Source: Anaerotruncus sp. MC2020
GTDB taxonomy: Bacteria; Bacillota; Clostridia; Oscillospirales; Ruminococcaceae
NCBI GenBank assembly: GCA_000701945.1
Contig: KL370841.1
Span: 1 to 64,000 of the forward strand
Direction: 5' to 3'
DNA: 64,000 bases
Below the pieces are notes generated by a model that saw only the letters and a program-made list of their open reading frames with translations, was not told the origin of the DNA and searched no databases. Shown in pieces: positions 17,221-25,890 of the stretch; position 1 is the stretch's first letter, and every line of letters begins with the position of its first letter. Made by a program: the position numbers and the translations under genes.

Positions 17221-19041
17221 TCAGACGAGCTTTATCCCGTACCGCTTCAGCCAGTAGTCGAGCTGTACGAAAAAGGCAATGGTCTGCGGCAGATTCATGA
17301 GCTGCCCGTACCACTGCACACTGTCCTCGTGCCGCAGCAGCCGCTCGATCTCCTTGCGGCGGACGAGCTCCGTGAGCGGCGTATCCTCGGCGAGTATTGC
17401 CCTCAGCCGCTCGGTCACCGCCGTCAGGAAGGCAGGATTGTGCGTTTTCGGATAGGGGCTCTTTTTCCGCCAGAGCACGCGCTCGGGCAGCCATTCGCAC
17501 ATCGCCTCGCGGAGCAGTCCCTTCTCGCGCCCCTTGTAGTCCTTATACTCCCATTTCACGTTGTACATATACTCCGCGATTCTGTGGTCGCAGAACGGCA
17601 CGCGCACCTCCAGACCGCTGTACATCGACATTCTATCCTTGCGGTCGAGGAGATTCTGCATGAACCATCGGAAGTTGAGCTCGGTCATTTCGCGCATACG
17701 CTGCTCGAGGGGGCTGTCATCGGGGAGGCGCTCGGCGCTGTCGGCAGTGCGGCGGTAGGCGGAGTAGACGTACTCGTCCGCGTCGATGAGCCGCGCGTAC
17801 CTCTCGCAGAGGAAGCGGCTGCGATAGGCGGTGCTCTGCGCCCACGGGAAGCCGTCCGTCTCGCGGATATCCTTGTCGCGGTACCACGGATAGCCGCCGA
17901 AGAGCTCGTCGGCACACTCCCCCGAGAGCGCGACAGTCCCCGCCTTTTTTATCTCGCGGCAGAGCAGGAGCATCGACGCGTCCACGTCCGCCATAGCAGG
18001 CAGACCGCGGGCATCGACCGCCGATTCGAGCGCTCCGACGAGCTCGGGCGTATCGACCACGACCCAATGGTGCTCCGAGCCGAGATAATCCGCCATGATG
18101 TTGATGTATTCATTGTCGCTGTTTGGCTGAAAATGGCTCTTTTTGAAATATTTGTCGTTGTCGCGGTAGTCGACGGAGAAGGTGTCGAGCCGCTTGCCCT
18201 GCTTTTTCAGCTCCGACGCCGCGACTGACGAGATTAGGCTCGAATCCAGCCCTCCCGAGAGGAACGTACACACGGGCACATCGGAGACGAGCTGCCGCCT
18301 TATCGCGTCGAGGACGAGCTCGCGGGTGTGCTCGGCGGTCTGCTCGAAGGTCTCGTGCAGTTCATACGCGCGGAGCCGCCAGTAGGTGCGGAGCTCGAGC
18401 CCATTTGCCGAATAATAGCCGCATTCGCCGCTTTTCAGCTCCCGCACGCCGCGTATCACGCCGCAGCCCTGCGTCCGCGAGGGCGCCATGAGCAGGAGCT
18501 CCGCCACGCCGTATTCGTCTATCTCATGCGGGATATCGGGATTCTCGAGGAGAGCGGCGAGCTCCGAGGCGAAGATGAGTTTGTCGGAAGTCTCGTAGAA
18601 AAACAGCGGCTTCACGCCTATCCTGTCGCGCGCGAGGAAGACGCGGTGCTCGGCGGGCTCATAGACCGCGAAGGCGAAAATGCCGTTGAATCGGTCAACG
18701 CAGTGCTCTCCCCACGCGATATAGCTCCGCAGGACGACCTCGGTATCGGAGCGGGTCGTGAACTCGCAGTCCAGATCGCGGCGAAGGTCGTCGGTGTTGT
18801 AGAGCTCGCCGTTGTAGACAATGGTGAACTCGCGCCCGTCGGCGGTGACGGTCATAGGCTGACGACCGCCCGAGATGTCGATGACGGCGAGGCGCGTGTG
18901 GACGAGAGCCGCCTCCTGCGAGAGGTAGACGCCGCGCTGGTCGGGACCTCGGCGCAGGAGGGCGGTCTGCATTTTTCTGCACGCGTCGAGCTCGGCGCGC
19001 ATATCTTCCTTGAAGCTGATAACTCCAGCGATTCCGCACAT
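17221..19041 (-). CDS. asnB: Asparagine synthase (glutamine-hydrolysing)
   Basis: A 606-aa class II amidotransferase making asparagine from aspartate, ATP and glutamine. It begins MCGIAGVISF; Cys2 becomes the N-terminal nucleophile of the glutaminase domain (to about 190, with RLAVID, YNGELYN and RSDTEV). The synthetase domain has the PPi loop SGGLDSS and GECADELFGGYPW. The start at 19041 is fixed by the need for an N-terminal Cys and by GGTGGAG upstream; the open frame continues upstream through repeat DNA but that part is not coding. Codon use is GC-richer than in the pilus locus next door. It is a single-gene unit. Confidence 0.95.
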   Translation of the reverse strand: MCGIAGVISFKEDMRAELDACRKMQTALLRRGPDQRGVYLSQEAALVHTRLAVIDISGGRQPMTVTADGREFTIVYNGELYNTDDLRRDLDCEFTTRSDTEVVLRSYIAWGEHCVDRFNGIFAFAVYEPAEHRVFLARDRIGVKPLFFYETSDKLIFASELAALLENPDIPHEIDEYGVAELLLMAPSRTQGCGVIRGVRELKSGECGYYSANGLELRTYWRLRAYELHETFEQTAEHTRELVLDAIRRQLVSDVPVCTFLSGGLDSSLISSVAASELKKQGKRLDTFSVDYRDNDKYFKKSHFQPNSDNEYINIMADYLGSEHHWVVVDTPELVGALESAVDARGLPAMADVDASMLLLCREIKKAGTVALSGECADELFGGYPWYRDKDIRETDGFPWAQSTAYRSRFLCERYARLIDADEYVYSAYRRTADSAERLPDDSPLEQRMREMTELNFRWFMQNLLDRKDRMSMYSGLEVRVPFCDHRIAEYMYNVKWEYKDYKGREKGLLREAMCEWLPERVLWRKKSPYPKTHNPAFLTAVTERLRAILAEDTPLTELVRRKEIERLLRHEDSVQWYGQLMNLPQTIAFFVQLDYWLKRYGIKLV

Positions 19042-19175
19042 AATGGTACTCCACCGCTTCACGGCATACGGCACGCCGTAGTGATACGGTACATTATATG
19101 CGCGGGGGTGCAGAATGTTGCCGCGCTCACGCCGTCCGCGCGGAGACATCTGCCGCTTTGAACAAACTGCCGCGC

Positions 19176-19347
19176 GAAACCGAAAGTTTCGCTCAAGCCT
19201 TTTCAAAGCCAGAGGCTCTGCCTCTGGACTCTGCAAGGGCTCTGCCCTTGACCCGCTGGGACTCTGTCCCAGACCCTGCAGGGGTACACAGCTGAACAGC
19301 CCGTCCCCTCTGTCAGCTTCGCTGACATCTCCCCACACTGTGGGGAG
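19176..19347. repeat. Cluster of six short palindromes in the asnB-ymdB gap
   Basis: Between asnB and the next gene there is no gene for 556 bases. It contains back-to-back inverted repeats: GAAAC/GTTTC (19176-19190), CCAGAGG/CCTCTGG (19209-19227), CAAGGG/CCCTTG (19234-19250), CTGGGAC/GTCCCAG (19256-19272), CCCTGCAGGG (19274-19283), TGTCAGC/GCTGACA (19311-19327) and CTCCCCAC/GTGGGGAG (19329-19347). Two hairpins share the loop CTCTG. This type of block is common between genes in clostridial genomes and is unlike the GTAG repeats further right. Confidence 0.75.
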
Positions 19348-19537
19348 TCACCCCTGACCCCATAGCCGACCGACTTTGTATAAAAGGCAAGTCTGCTATC
19401 GACGACGGCACAAATCGTGGGGAAAGAGTGACGCCGCTCTTCTCTACAGCGTGAAACTTTCGGATTTGTGTCCGCAAGAAAAAAACGTCAGATACCTCCG
19501 CGCGGCAAAATCGCACTAAAACCACGCTTATCCGCCC

Positions 19538-19567
19538 TTGACAAGCTCCGTCCGCGGGTGATATAAT
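19538..19567 (+). promoter_or_regulatory. Promoter of the ymdB-like gene
   Basis: TTGACA (19538-19543), 18-base spacer, extended -10 TGATATAAT (core 19562-19567). Confidence 0.82.
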
Positions 19568-19598
19568 AAATCAAACCAAAAGAACGGAGCGAACGAAC

Positions 19599-20369
19599 TT
19601 GAAGAACCTCTTATTTATCGGCGACGTAGTCGGCAGGGCAGGCACGGACTTCCTCGCCTCGAAGCTGAGCCTAATAAAGCGGCATTACGCTGTTGATGTG
19701 ACGATAGTGAACGGCGAGAATTCCGCCGCAGGCGACGGAATAACGCCCGAATCCGCAGATATGCTCGTCCGAGCGGGAGCCGACGTAATAACCACGGGCA
19801 ACCACGCCTTCACGCGCAGGGAGGCGGCGGACCTCTTTGACCGCGACTACATCATCCGTCCCGCCAACTATCCCGAGGGCGGCGCCGCGGGCAAGGGCGT
19901 ATGCGTGCTCGACATGGGAGCGTACTCGATAGCGGTGATAAACCTCATGGGCACGGTATTCATGGACCCTCTCGACAACCCCTTCACGAAGGCGGACGAG
20001 CTTCTCGCGGACATAGACACGCCCAACATCTTCGTTGACTTCCACGCGGAGGCTACCTCCGAGAAAAAGGCTATGGGGCACTATCTCACGGGCAGGGTGA
20101 GCGGCGTATTCGGCACGCACACCCACGTCCAGACCGCGGACGAGATGATACTCGGCGGACACACGGCGTACATCACCGACGCAGGCATGACAGGCGTCGA
20201 GATATCGAGCCTCGGAGCGGCGATAGAGCCCGCACTCAGGCGCTTCCGCTTCCGCACTCCCGTGCGCTTTCATGAAGCGGAGGGGGACTGCTTTTTGTGT
20301 GCGGTTTGTGTCGAATTTGACGAGAAATGCGGCAAATCGCACAAAATTGAACGCCTGATTATAAGATAA
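19599..20369 (+). CDS. ymdB: YmdB-family metallophosphoesterase (TIGR00282)
   Basis: A 256-aa calcineurin-like phosphoesterase. Metal ligands are visible in FIGDVVGRAG, VNGENSAAGDGIT, TTGNHAFTR, VDFHAEATSEKKA and FGTHTHVQTAD. In Bacillus YmdB hydrolyses 2',3'- and 3',5'-cyclic nucleotides and affects biofilm and motility choices. Length and motif order match the family. The start is TTG at 19599 with CGGAG about 10 bases upstream, within a transcript starting near 19574. spoVS follows; in many Firmicutes ymdB and spoVS are neighbours, as here. Confidence 0.93.
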   Translation: MKNLLFIGDVVGRAGTDFLASKLSLIKRHYAVDVTIVNGENSAAGDGITPESADMLVRAGADVITTGNHAFTRREAADLFDRDYIIRPANYPEGGAAGKGVCVLDMGAYSIAVINLMGTVFMDPLDNPFTKADELLADIDTPNIFVDFHAEATSEKKAMGHYLTGRVSGVFGTHTHVQTADEMILGGHTAYITDAGMTGVEISSLGAAIEPALRRFRFRTPVRFHEAEGDCFLCAVCVEFDEKCGKSHKIERLIIR

Positions 20370-20392
20370 TCTACAAAGTTTCTTCCAAAGTA

Positions 20393-20421
20393 TTGCAATT
20401 TGGGGAAAACTATGCTATGAT
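20393..20421 (+). promoter_or_regulatory. spoVS promoter
   Basis: TTGCAA (20393-20398), 17-base spacer, TATGAT (20416-20421). The UTR would be about 98 nt. In Bacillus spoVS uses sigma-H; I see no clear sigma-H signature. Confidence 0.65.
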
Positions 20422-20525
20422 GTATGTATGTACTAAAACTATTGCAGATTTTGCAAATTTTTTGTATTCATTTTTAGCAAAAGCAGTAACAACAGTGCAA
20501 ATAATGATTATTGGAGGGCATATCT

Positions 20526-20786
20526 ATGGAAGTCTTAAAAGTTTCATCACATTCAACACCAAACTCCGTCGCAGGCGCTATCGCAGGAGTCATCAGAGAG
20601 CAGAAAGCTGTTGAGGTACAGGCGGTCGGCGCAGGCGCATCCAACCAGGCGATCAAGGCGATAGCCATAGCAAGAGGCTACCTTGCTCCTATAGGTATCG
20701 ACCTCATCTGCATACCCGCATTTGCAAACATTACGATAGACGGTGAGGAAAGAACGGCTATCAAGCTGATCTGTGAACAGAGATGA
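20526..20786 (+). CDS. spoVS: Stage V sporulation protein S
   Basis: An 86-aa protein beginning MEVLKVSSHSTPNSVAGAIA, nearly the textbook SpoVS sequence, with VQAVGAGASNQAIKAIAIAR and FANITIDGEERTAIKL. It is an Alba-like small protein affecting septation and coat assembly in Bacillus sporulation. The ATG at 20526 follows TTGGAGGGCATATCT; a TTG five codons upstream overlaps that Shine-Dalgarno and is rejected. Presence does not by itself prove sporulation, since SpoVS occurs in some non-sporeformers. Confidence 0.96.
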   Translation: MEVLKVSSHSTPNSVAGAIAGVIREQKAVEVQAVGAGASNQAIKAIAIARGYLAPIGIDLICIPAFANITIDGEERTAIKLICEQR

Positions 20787-20792
20787 CACAAC

Positions 20793-20814
20793 GGGCGGGC
20801 TGAATGACCCGCCC
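20793..20814 (+). terminator. spoVS terminator
   Basis: GGGCGGG / CCCGCCC with an 8-base loop, followed by TGTTTTATTTT. Confidence 0.88.
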
Positions 20815-20843
20815 TGTTTTATTTTCACACAAGGAGACGTAGC

Positions 20844-21764
20844 ATGAATATAGAAGTGACCAGAATAAACAACAGTCTGACTGCCGACCCGAAGGGATAC
20901 GTGCAGGCAGTCAACGAAGAATATCAGTATCAGCTGGAGCGGATAACCGAAAACATCATCAGCTCGCGCAATGACCGCCCCGTCATACTCCTCTCGGGAC
21001 CGTCGGGCTCGGGCAAGACGACGACAGCCTTCATGATAGAGAAGCTTCTCGACGAGGCGGGCTGTGAGACACACACCATATCCATGGACAACTACTTCTG
21101 CCCGCTGACACACGAGGAGAAGGAGCTTGCCTCACTCGGCAAAATGGACCTCGAATCTCCCGACCGCATAGACACCGACCTGCTTAACACACAGATAGAG
21201 GCGATAGACCGCGGCGAGGAGATAGAGATACCGAAGTACAACTTTGCGGACTCCACCCGCGAGCACAGCGGACTCTTCCTCAAGCGCGGCAAGGGCGAGC
21301 TCGTCATATTCGAGGGCATACACGCGCTGAATCCCGCGGTTATAACCGTCCCCGACAGCAAGCTCATCAAGCTGTACGTCAGCGTGCGCACGCGAGTGAC
21401 CTGCGGAGACATCATACTCCACCCGTCGAAGGTTCGCCTGATGAGGCGAATGATACGCGACAAGAACTTCCGCAAGAGAACTCTGCGCGAGACAATGAAT
21501 ATGTTCCACAGCGTAGAATCGGGCGAAAACAAGTACATAATGCCGTACAAGCACCGCTCGGACTACGATATCGACACCTTCATGGCTTATGAGCTGAACG
21601 CCTACCGTGATTCGCTGATAGACCAGCTCCGCGAGCTGAGCGACTTCCCCGAGCTTGCGGACGTGACGGCGGTGCTCGAACAACTCGTGCCGCTCGACAA
21701 GAAGGATATTTCCCGCGATTCGCTGATATGCGAGTTCATTGGACAGGGACAGTTCAAATACTGA
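20844..21764 (+). CDS. Uridine kinase-like P-loop kinase
   Basis: A 306-aa protein of the uridine kinase/phosphoribulokinase family. After about 45 N-terminal residues comes the P-loop SGPSGSGKTT, then SMDNYF, the uridine-kinase type substrate loop (MDLESPDRIDTDLL), YNFADSTRE, and a Walker B-like VIFEGIHALNP. The length and N-terminal extension fit the longer clostridial Udk-like group, often annotated uridine kinase without proof. Substrate is therefore uncertain. It shares no operon with spoVS, from which it is separated by a terminator. Confidence 0.82.
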   Translation: MNIEVTRINNSLTADPKGYVQAVNEEYQYQLERITENIISSRNDRPVILLSGPSGSGKTTTAFMIEKLLDEAGCETHTISMDNYFCPLTHEEKELASLGKMDLESPDRIDTDLLNTQIEAIDRGEEIEIPKYNFADSTREHSGLFLKRGKGELVIFEGIHALNPAVITVPDSKLIKLYVSVRTRVTCGDIILHPSKVRLMRRMIRDKNFRKRTLRETMNMFHSVESGENKYIMPYKHRSDYDIDTFMAYELNAYRDSLIDQLRELSDFPELADVTAVLEQLVPLDKKDISRDSLICEFIGQGQFKY

Positions 21765-21767
21765 TAA

Positions 21768-21793
21768 AAAAGGGACGCTTCGGCGTCCCTTTT
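21768..21793. terminator. Bidirectional terminator
   Basis: AAAAGGGACGC / GCGTCCCTTTT, an 11-bp stem with a TTCG loop. It lies between convergent genes ending at 21764 and 21796 and can serve both. Confidence 0.9.
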
Positions 21794-21795
21794 GC

Positions 21796-23055
21796 TTATT
21801 CTTCCTCTTCCGACTCTTCCGCGGGAAGTATCTCGATGATGACCTTTTCCACGCTCTGCTCGCTGACCTCTGCGGCGGTGAGCCTGAACACGCCTGCTTC
21901 GGCGCTTTCTCCCGCCTCGGGGATATGCTCGAGTATCTCGGTTATCCAGCCTCCGACGGTGGAATATTCGGTAATTATCATATCCTCGTCGAGCCCGAGC
22001 GTCTCGAGCAGGTCGCCGATGTTGACGTCACCCGCGCACTCGTACTTATTCTCGCCGAGCTTGACAATGTTCGTGATTATCTCGTCGTCCTCGTCGTAAA
22101 TCTCGCCGACGAGCTCCTCGATGATGTCCTCGAGGGTTATCATGCCCTTGGTGCCGCCGTACTGGTCGGTGACGATAGCGAGGTGTACCTTCGAGCGCTG
22201 CATAGAGCGCATAGCCTCGCTGATGAGCTTGGTATCGGCGATATGCGGGACTTCCTGAATGATGCTGCGGATATCGCTTCCGCCCTCGATGAGCATTTTG
22301 AAGAACGCCTTGTTGGTGATTATACCGAGGATATTGTCGAGGCTCTTCTCATAGACGGGCAGACGCGAGTACATCTCGCGTGTGAAGGTCGCCTTTATCT
22401 CGTCGATAGTGTCGGTCACGTCCACGCCTATCATCTTCACGCGGGGGATGAGTATCTCCTCGACGGATATCTCGTCGAATTCGAGCGCACTCTTGACGAG
22501 CTCGCTCTCCTGCTCCTCGATGACGCCCTCCTCCTCAATCTCGTCTATCATGTACTTGAGCTCGTCCTCGGTGACGGTCGGAGCCTCGTCGCCCTTGGAG
22601 AACAGCGACGAGAGCTTGTTTAGGAGCCAAACGAAGGGCTTGAGCAGTATCACCAGCGCCCACAGCGGCGACGCGAACGCGAGAGATATCTTCTCGGCGT
22701 TCTTCTTGGCGTAGGACTTGGGAAGCACCTCGCAGAATACGAGCACCAGCACGGTAATGACGGCGGTGGATATGCCAGCGCCCTTGCTGCCGAAGATGCT
22801 GACGAAGAGCAGCGTGCTGACGGACGAGGCAGCGATGTTGACGATATTGTTGCCGATGAGGACGGCGGTGAGCACCTCGTCGAAGCGGTTGGCGAGCTTC
22901 AGCGCCTTGGCGGCTTTTTTATTTCCCTGCGACTCGTAGTTTTTGAGGCGTAGCTTGTTCACGCTGGAGTAGGCGGTCTCAGTGCCCGAAAACAGGGCAG
23001 AGAACACCATCATCGCGACTACGAGGGCTATTTTCCATATATCAGATTTTTCCAT
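21796..23055 (-). CDS. CNNM/HlyC-CorC family protein with CBS pair
   Basis: A 419-aa membrane protein: DUF21/CNNM transmembrane domain (about 1-145, [19 protein letters not shown] typical), acidic linker, two CBS domains (about 200-320, [14 protein letters not shown] and [22 protein letters not shown]) and a C-terminal CorC/HlyC transporter-associated domain. The family (TlyC, YhdP, CNNM) is linked to magnesium efflux or resistance rather than haemolysis. The ATG at 23055 is preceded by AAAGGA; two in-frame ATGs further upstream have no site. Confidence 0.92.
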   Translation of the reverse strand: MEKSDIWKIALVVAMMVFSALFSGTETAYSSVNKLRLKNYESQGNKKAAKALKLANRFDEVLTAVLIGNNIVNIAASSVSTLLFVSIFGSKGAGISTAVITVLVLVFCEVLPKSYAKKNAEKISLAFASPLWALVILLKPFVWLLNKLSSLFSKGDEAPTVTEDELKYMIDEIEEEGVIEEQESELVKSALEFDEISVEEILIPRVKMIGVDVTDTIDEIKATFTREMYSRLPVYEKSLDNILGIITNKAFFKMLIEGGSDIRSIIQEVPHIADTKLISEAMRSMQRSKVHLAIVTDQYGGTKGMITLEDIIEELVGEIYDEDDEIITNIVKLGENKYECAGDVNIGDLLETLGLDEDMIITEYSTVGGWITEILEHIPEAGESAEAGVFRLTAAEVSEQSVEKVIIEILPAEESEEEE

Positions 23056-23086
23056 AATCATCCTTTCTGTCATACAGACAGGATTA

Positions 23087-23168
23087 TTTTAACATATAAT
23101 CGAGAAAATAGCAAGGGGCGCGGGGAGATATTTCAGTTTTATTCATCTTTGCCGCGAAACAGCCAGCG
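23087..23168. repeat. 82-bp direct repeat, copy 1
   Basis: Positions 23087-23168 recur at 23181-23262 (offset 94) with only a few substitutions; both run from TTTTAACATATAAT to GCCAGCG. No gene lies in the 23,056-23,411 gap. The duplication includes GGGGCGCGGGG-like and TTCATCTTTGCCGCGAAAC segments. Confidence 0.9.
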
Positions 23169-23180
23169 GAGGCTCTCCGC

Positions 23181-23262
23181 TTTTAACATATAATTGAGGA
23201 AATAGCAAGGGACGCGGGGAGGTATTTCAGTTTTATTCATCTTTGCCGCGAAACCGCCAGCG
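23181..23262. repeat. 82-bp direct repeat, copy 2
   Basis: Second copy of the duplication starting at 23087. The two copies are separated by a 12-base spacer that ends copy 1 with a GCGGAGG...CCTCCGC-like palindrome (about 23166-23180). Confidence 0.9.
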
Positions 23263-23328
23263 TGTCCGTCCCGCACATTTTTCACATAAACGCCCGCATG
23301 ATAAGGGATATTTCGGGCAAAATTCAGA

Positions 23329-23357
23329 TTGACACAAAGCGTTAAAAGTGGTATAAT
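23329..23357 (+). promoter_or_regulatory. Consensus promoter for the small gene and the YidC fusion
   Basis: TTGACA (23329-23334), 17-base spacer, TATAAT (23352-23357) with TGG before the -10: a perfect consensus sigma-A promoter, implying strong constitutive expression. Confidence 0.92.
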
Positions 23358-23411
23358 ATAAGTTGTCAGTTTTTTGACGAAGTTTTAACAATTTAGAAGA
23401 AGGAGAAAACT

Positions 23412-23681
23412 ATGGAAAATATCGCAATGCTGTCCGCAGTGACCGCGGGCATCAAAATGGCATACCTCGACCCGAGCTCCACGACGCTCATCATACAGAT
23501 AGTAGCGGGCGTAGTCATCACAGTCGGCACCGTGCTCGGTATCTACTGGAGAAAGATGAAGAACGCCGTTAAAAAGAAGAAGCCCGAGGACGAAGCTCCC
23601 GCAGCGGAGATGAAGGGCGCAGAGGACGGCAAGGACGTTATCACGGCAGACGACCTCCTCGACGACGAAGACGACGAATAA
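23412..23681 (+). CDS. Small single-pass membrane protein, unknown
   Basis: An 89-aa protein: extracytoplasmic N-terminus, one membrane segment (about 26-46, TTLIIQIVAGVVITVGTVLG), then WRKMKNAVKKKK, consistent with the positive-inside rule, and an acidic tail ending DDLLDDEDDE. I do not recognise the family. It has its own AGAAGGAG site and is 15 bases upstream of the YidC-glycerophosphotransferase fusion under one strong promoter, so the two are likely functionally linked; the acidic tail would lie in the cytoplasm beside the transferase domain. Confidence 0.8.
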   Translation: MENIAMLSAVTAGIKMAYLDPSSTTLIIQIVAGVVITVGTVLGIYWRKMKNAVKKKKPEDEAPAAEMKGAEDGKDVITADDLLDDEDDE

Positions 23682-23696
23682 TACGGGAGCACGCTG

Positions 23697-25739
23697 ATGA
23701 TAGTAATTAGCTTTTTAGGCAATATCCTCGGCAAGGCGATGACGTTCATATTCAACATAGTCGGCGACTACGGACTCAGTATCATCATCTTCACGTTCCT
23801 GACGAAGATACTGCTGTTCCCGCTGAATATGGTGACGCAGAAGAACTCGATAAATATGGTACGCCTCATGCCCGAGGAGAACGCACTCAAGATAAAATAC
23901 ATCGACGACAAGGACAAGCTCGGCGAAGAGCAGCTGAAGCTGTACAAGAAGTACCACTACCACCCGCTGCTGAGCTCCGTGCCGCTGCTGATACAGATAC
24001 CGCTGGTACTGGGACTGGTATACGTAATGTACCACCCGCTGACGTTCATACTCCAGTTTGACGCAGGAGTGATAAGCAGCTTCAAGGACTGGCTGGGCAC
24101 CTTTGCCGACCCCGACAAGCTCGCTGAGAACACCTACCAGCTTGAGATAGTGAGCCTGATAAAGAGCGCACTTATCCCCGAGGGACACGCTCTCCCCGAT
24201 ATGCTCCTTGCGCCCGCAGAGCAGATAAAGGAACTCAACATGATGTTCCTCGGCATCGACCTGAGCAAGACACCCTCGTTCAAGCATGACTATGTACTGC
24301 TGCTGATACCGCTCATCTCGGGACTGAGCGCATGGCTGATGTGCGTGATACAGAACAAGATAAACGTTCTTCAGGTATCGCAGGGCAGCCTCAACAAGAT
24401 ACTGACGACGCTGTTCATGATAGCGTTCTCGACATACTTCGCATTCCTTGTACCCGCAGGCGTAGGTCTGTACTGGATATTCGGCAACCTGTTCGCTATC
24501 CCGTTCATGTACCTGTACAACATCTGTATGCCGCCGAAGAAGTACATCGACTACGAGTACCTCAAGAAGATGAACGAGCAGCGCATAGAGAAGGAAAAGC
24601 TCCACAAGAAGTACAACGCCCGCGAGAAGGAGGACTACAAGAAGTTCTTCGCAGTGCAGGATATGAAGCTGATGTTCTACTCCGAGTCGAACGGCTTCTA
24701 CAAGTACTTCAAGGGCACTATCGACTACATCTGCGAGCACTCCGACCTCGACATCCACTACGTGACGAGCGACCCTAACGACAAGATATTCGAGGACCCC
24801 CGTCCGCAGATACACCCCTACTACATCGGCTCCGACAGACGTCTCGTGCCGCTGTTCATGAAGCTCGAATGCACAATGGTCGTGATGACTATGCCCGACC
24901 TCGAGAAGTACCACATCAAGCGTTCACGCGTGAAGAAGGACATCGAGTACGTGTATATGTATCACGGCATAGGAAGCAACTGCACACTGAGAAAGGGCGC
25001 GCTCGACTGGTTCGATACGATACTCGTCCCCAACGTTGACCACACTCAGGAGATACGCGCAGAGGAGGAGCTGTACAACCTCCCGAAGAAGCGCCTTGTC
25101 GAGACAGGCTACACGCTCATCGACGATATGTGCAGGACGTACAACTCCACCGAGCACAAGCCGAACGAGATACCGAAGATACTGATAGCGCCGTCGTGGC
25201 AGGTCGACAACATCATCGACCTCTGCGTGGACGACCTCCTTGCAGAGCTCGGCAAGACGGACTATGAGATAATCCTCCGTCCTCACCCTCAGCACGTAAA
25301 GCACGAGCCCGAGAAGTTCGAGACGCTGAAGGAAAAGTTCAAGGACAAGAAGAACATCACAGTTCAGACGGACTTCTCCTCGAACAATCCTGTAATGGAG
25401 GCAGACGTCCTCATCACCGACTGGAGCGACATCTGCTGGGAGTACGCATTCGTAACGAAGCGTCCCGTGCTGTTCATCGACACACCGATGAAGATGATGA
25501 ATCAGGAGTATTACAAGCTCGGAATAGAGCCGATAAACGACAAGCTGAGAACGGAGATAGGCGCTATAGTGAAGCCTACCGAGCTCGGCAAGACGAACGA
25601 AATCATCGCGGATATGCTTGCAAAGCGCGAGGAATACGCGGAGAAGATACAGAAGGTCTACGAAGAGCACGTATACAACATCGGCAAGAGCGACAAGCTC
25701 AGCGGACGCTATATCATCAAACGACTTACAGGAAAATAA
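23697..25739 (+). CDS. YidC/Oxa1 insertase fused to CDP-glycerol glycerophosphotransferase
   Basis: A 680-aa two-domain protein. Residues 1-280 are a YidC/Oxa1 domain: ITFTFLTKILLFPLN-like first core helix, LYKKYHYHPLLSSVPLLIQIP, and PAGVGLYWIFGN. The groove Arg of YidC is replaced by Lys37, which keeps the positive charge. No lipoprotein signal is present. A charged helical linker (about 280-320) leads to a TagB/TagF-like transferase (about 322-675) with YHGIGSN (423), a RPHP motif (528-531) and ITDWSDICWEYA (about 573-584), the motifs that bind CDP-glycerol and act in catalysis. TagF-type enzymes polymerise glycerol phosphate on a lipid anchor at the inner membrane face. The fusion suggests a membrane-embedded polymerase or a coupling of insertion with glycopolymer synthesis; this is inference. 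Confidence 0.85.
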   Translation: MIVISFLGNILGKAMTFIFNIVGDYGLSIIIFTFLTKILLFPLNMVTQKNSINMVRLMPEENALKIKYIDDKDKLGEEQLKLYKKYHYHPLLSSVPLLIQIPLVLGLVYVMYHPLTFILQFDAGVISSFKDWLGTFADPDKLAENTYQLEIVSLIKSALIPEGHALPDMLLAPAEQIKELNMMFLGIDLSKTPSFKHDYVLLLIPLISGLSAWLMCVIQNKINVLQVSQGSLNKILTTLFMIAFSTYFAFLVPAGVGLYWIFGNLFAIPFMYLYNICMPPKKYIDYEYLKKMNEQRIEKEKLHKKYNAREKEDYKKFFAVQDMKLMFYSESNGFYKYFKGTIDYICEHSDLDIHYVTSDPNDKIFEDPRPQIHPYYIGSDRRLVPLFMKLECTMVVMTMPDLEKYHIKRSRVKKDIEYVYMYHGIGSNCTLRKGALDWFDTILVPNVDHTQEIRAEEELYNLPKKRLVETGYTLIDDMCRTYNSTEHKPNEIPKILIAPSWQVDNIIDLCVDDLLAELGKTDYEIILRPHPQHVKHEPEKFETLKEKFKDKKNITVQTDFSSNNPVMEADVLITDWSDICWEYAFVTKRPVLFIDTPMKMMNQEYYKLGIEPINDKLRTEIGAIVKPTELGKTNEIIADMLAKREEYAEKIQKVYEEHVYNIGKSDKLSGRYIIKRLTGK

Positions 25740-25755
25740 TATACACTCTGACAGC

Positions 25756-25789
25756 AAAAAGCCGCCGTTTCGGAAAACGGCGGCTTTTT
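25756..25789. terminator. Strong terminator after the YidC fusion
   Basis: A perfect 15-bp stem (AAAAAGCCGCCGTTT and its complement) with a 4-base loop; T-runs in both directions. Confidence 0.92.
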
Positions 25790-25847
25790 GTATGCAATTC
25801 CGCAGGGGACGCCGCCCCTGAAAAATGAATCGGTCACATTATGCCTT

Positions 25848-25874
25848 GTAGGGGCTGATGCCCACATCAGCCCG
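25848..25874 (+). repeat. GTAG-REP unit
   Basis: GTAG followed by a perfect hairpin GGGCTGATG / CATCAGCCC (loop CCCA) and a final G. A degenerate relative with AGGGGACGCCGCCCCT lies at 25802-25820. Confidence 0.82.
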
Positions 25875-25890
25875 CGAAAAATATGGAGTT

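Noticed and set aside
17329..18228. 299-codon plus-strand frame within asnB
   Set aside because: Antisense shadow of a clearly conserved asparagine synthetase; no family resemblance.
24540..24660. Frameshift or missed stop at the YidC-transferase junction
   Set aside because: The frame is continuous through a charged linker, with no stop or new Shine-Dalgarno and start at the junction, so the fusion is taken as real.
23715..24914. 399-codon minus-strand frame opposite the YidC fusion
   Set aside because: Low-complexity Val/Leu/Glu/Arg composition typical of antisense to a biased gene.
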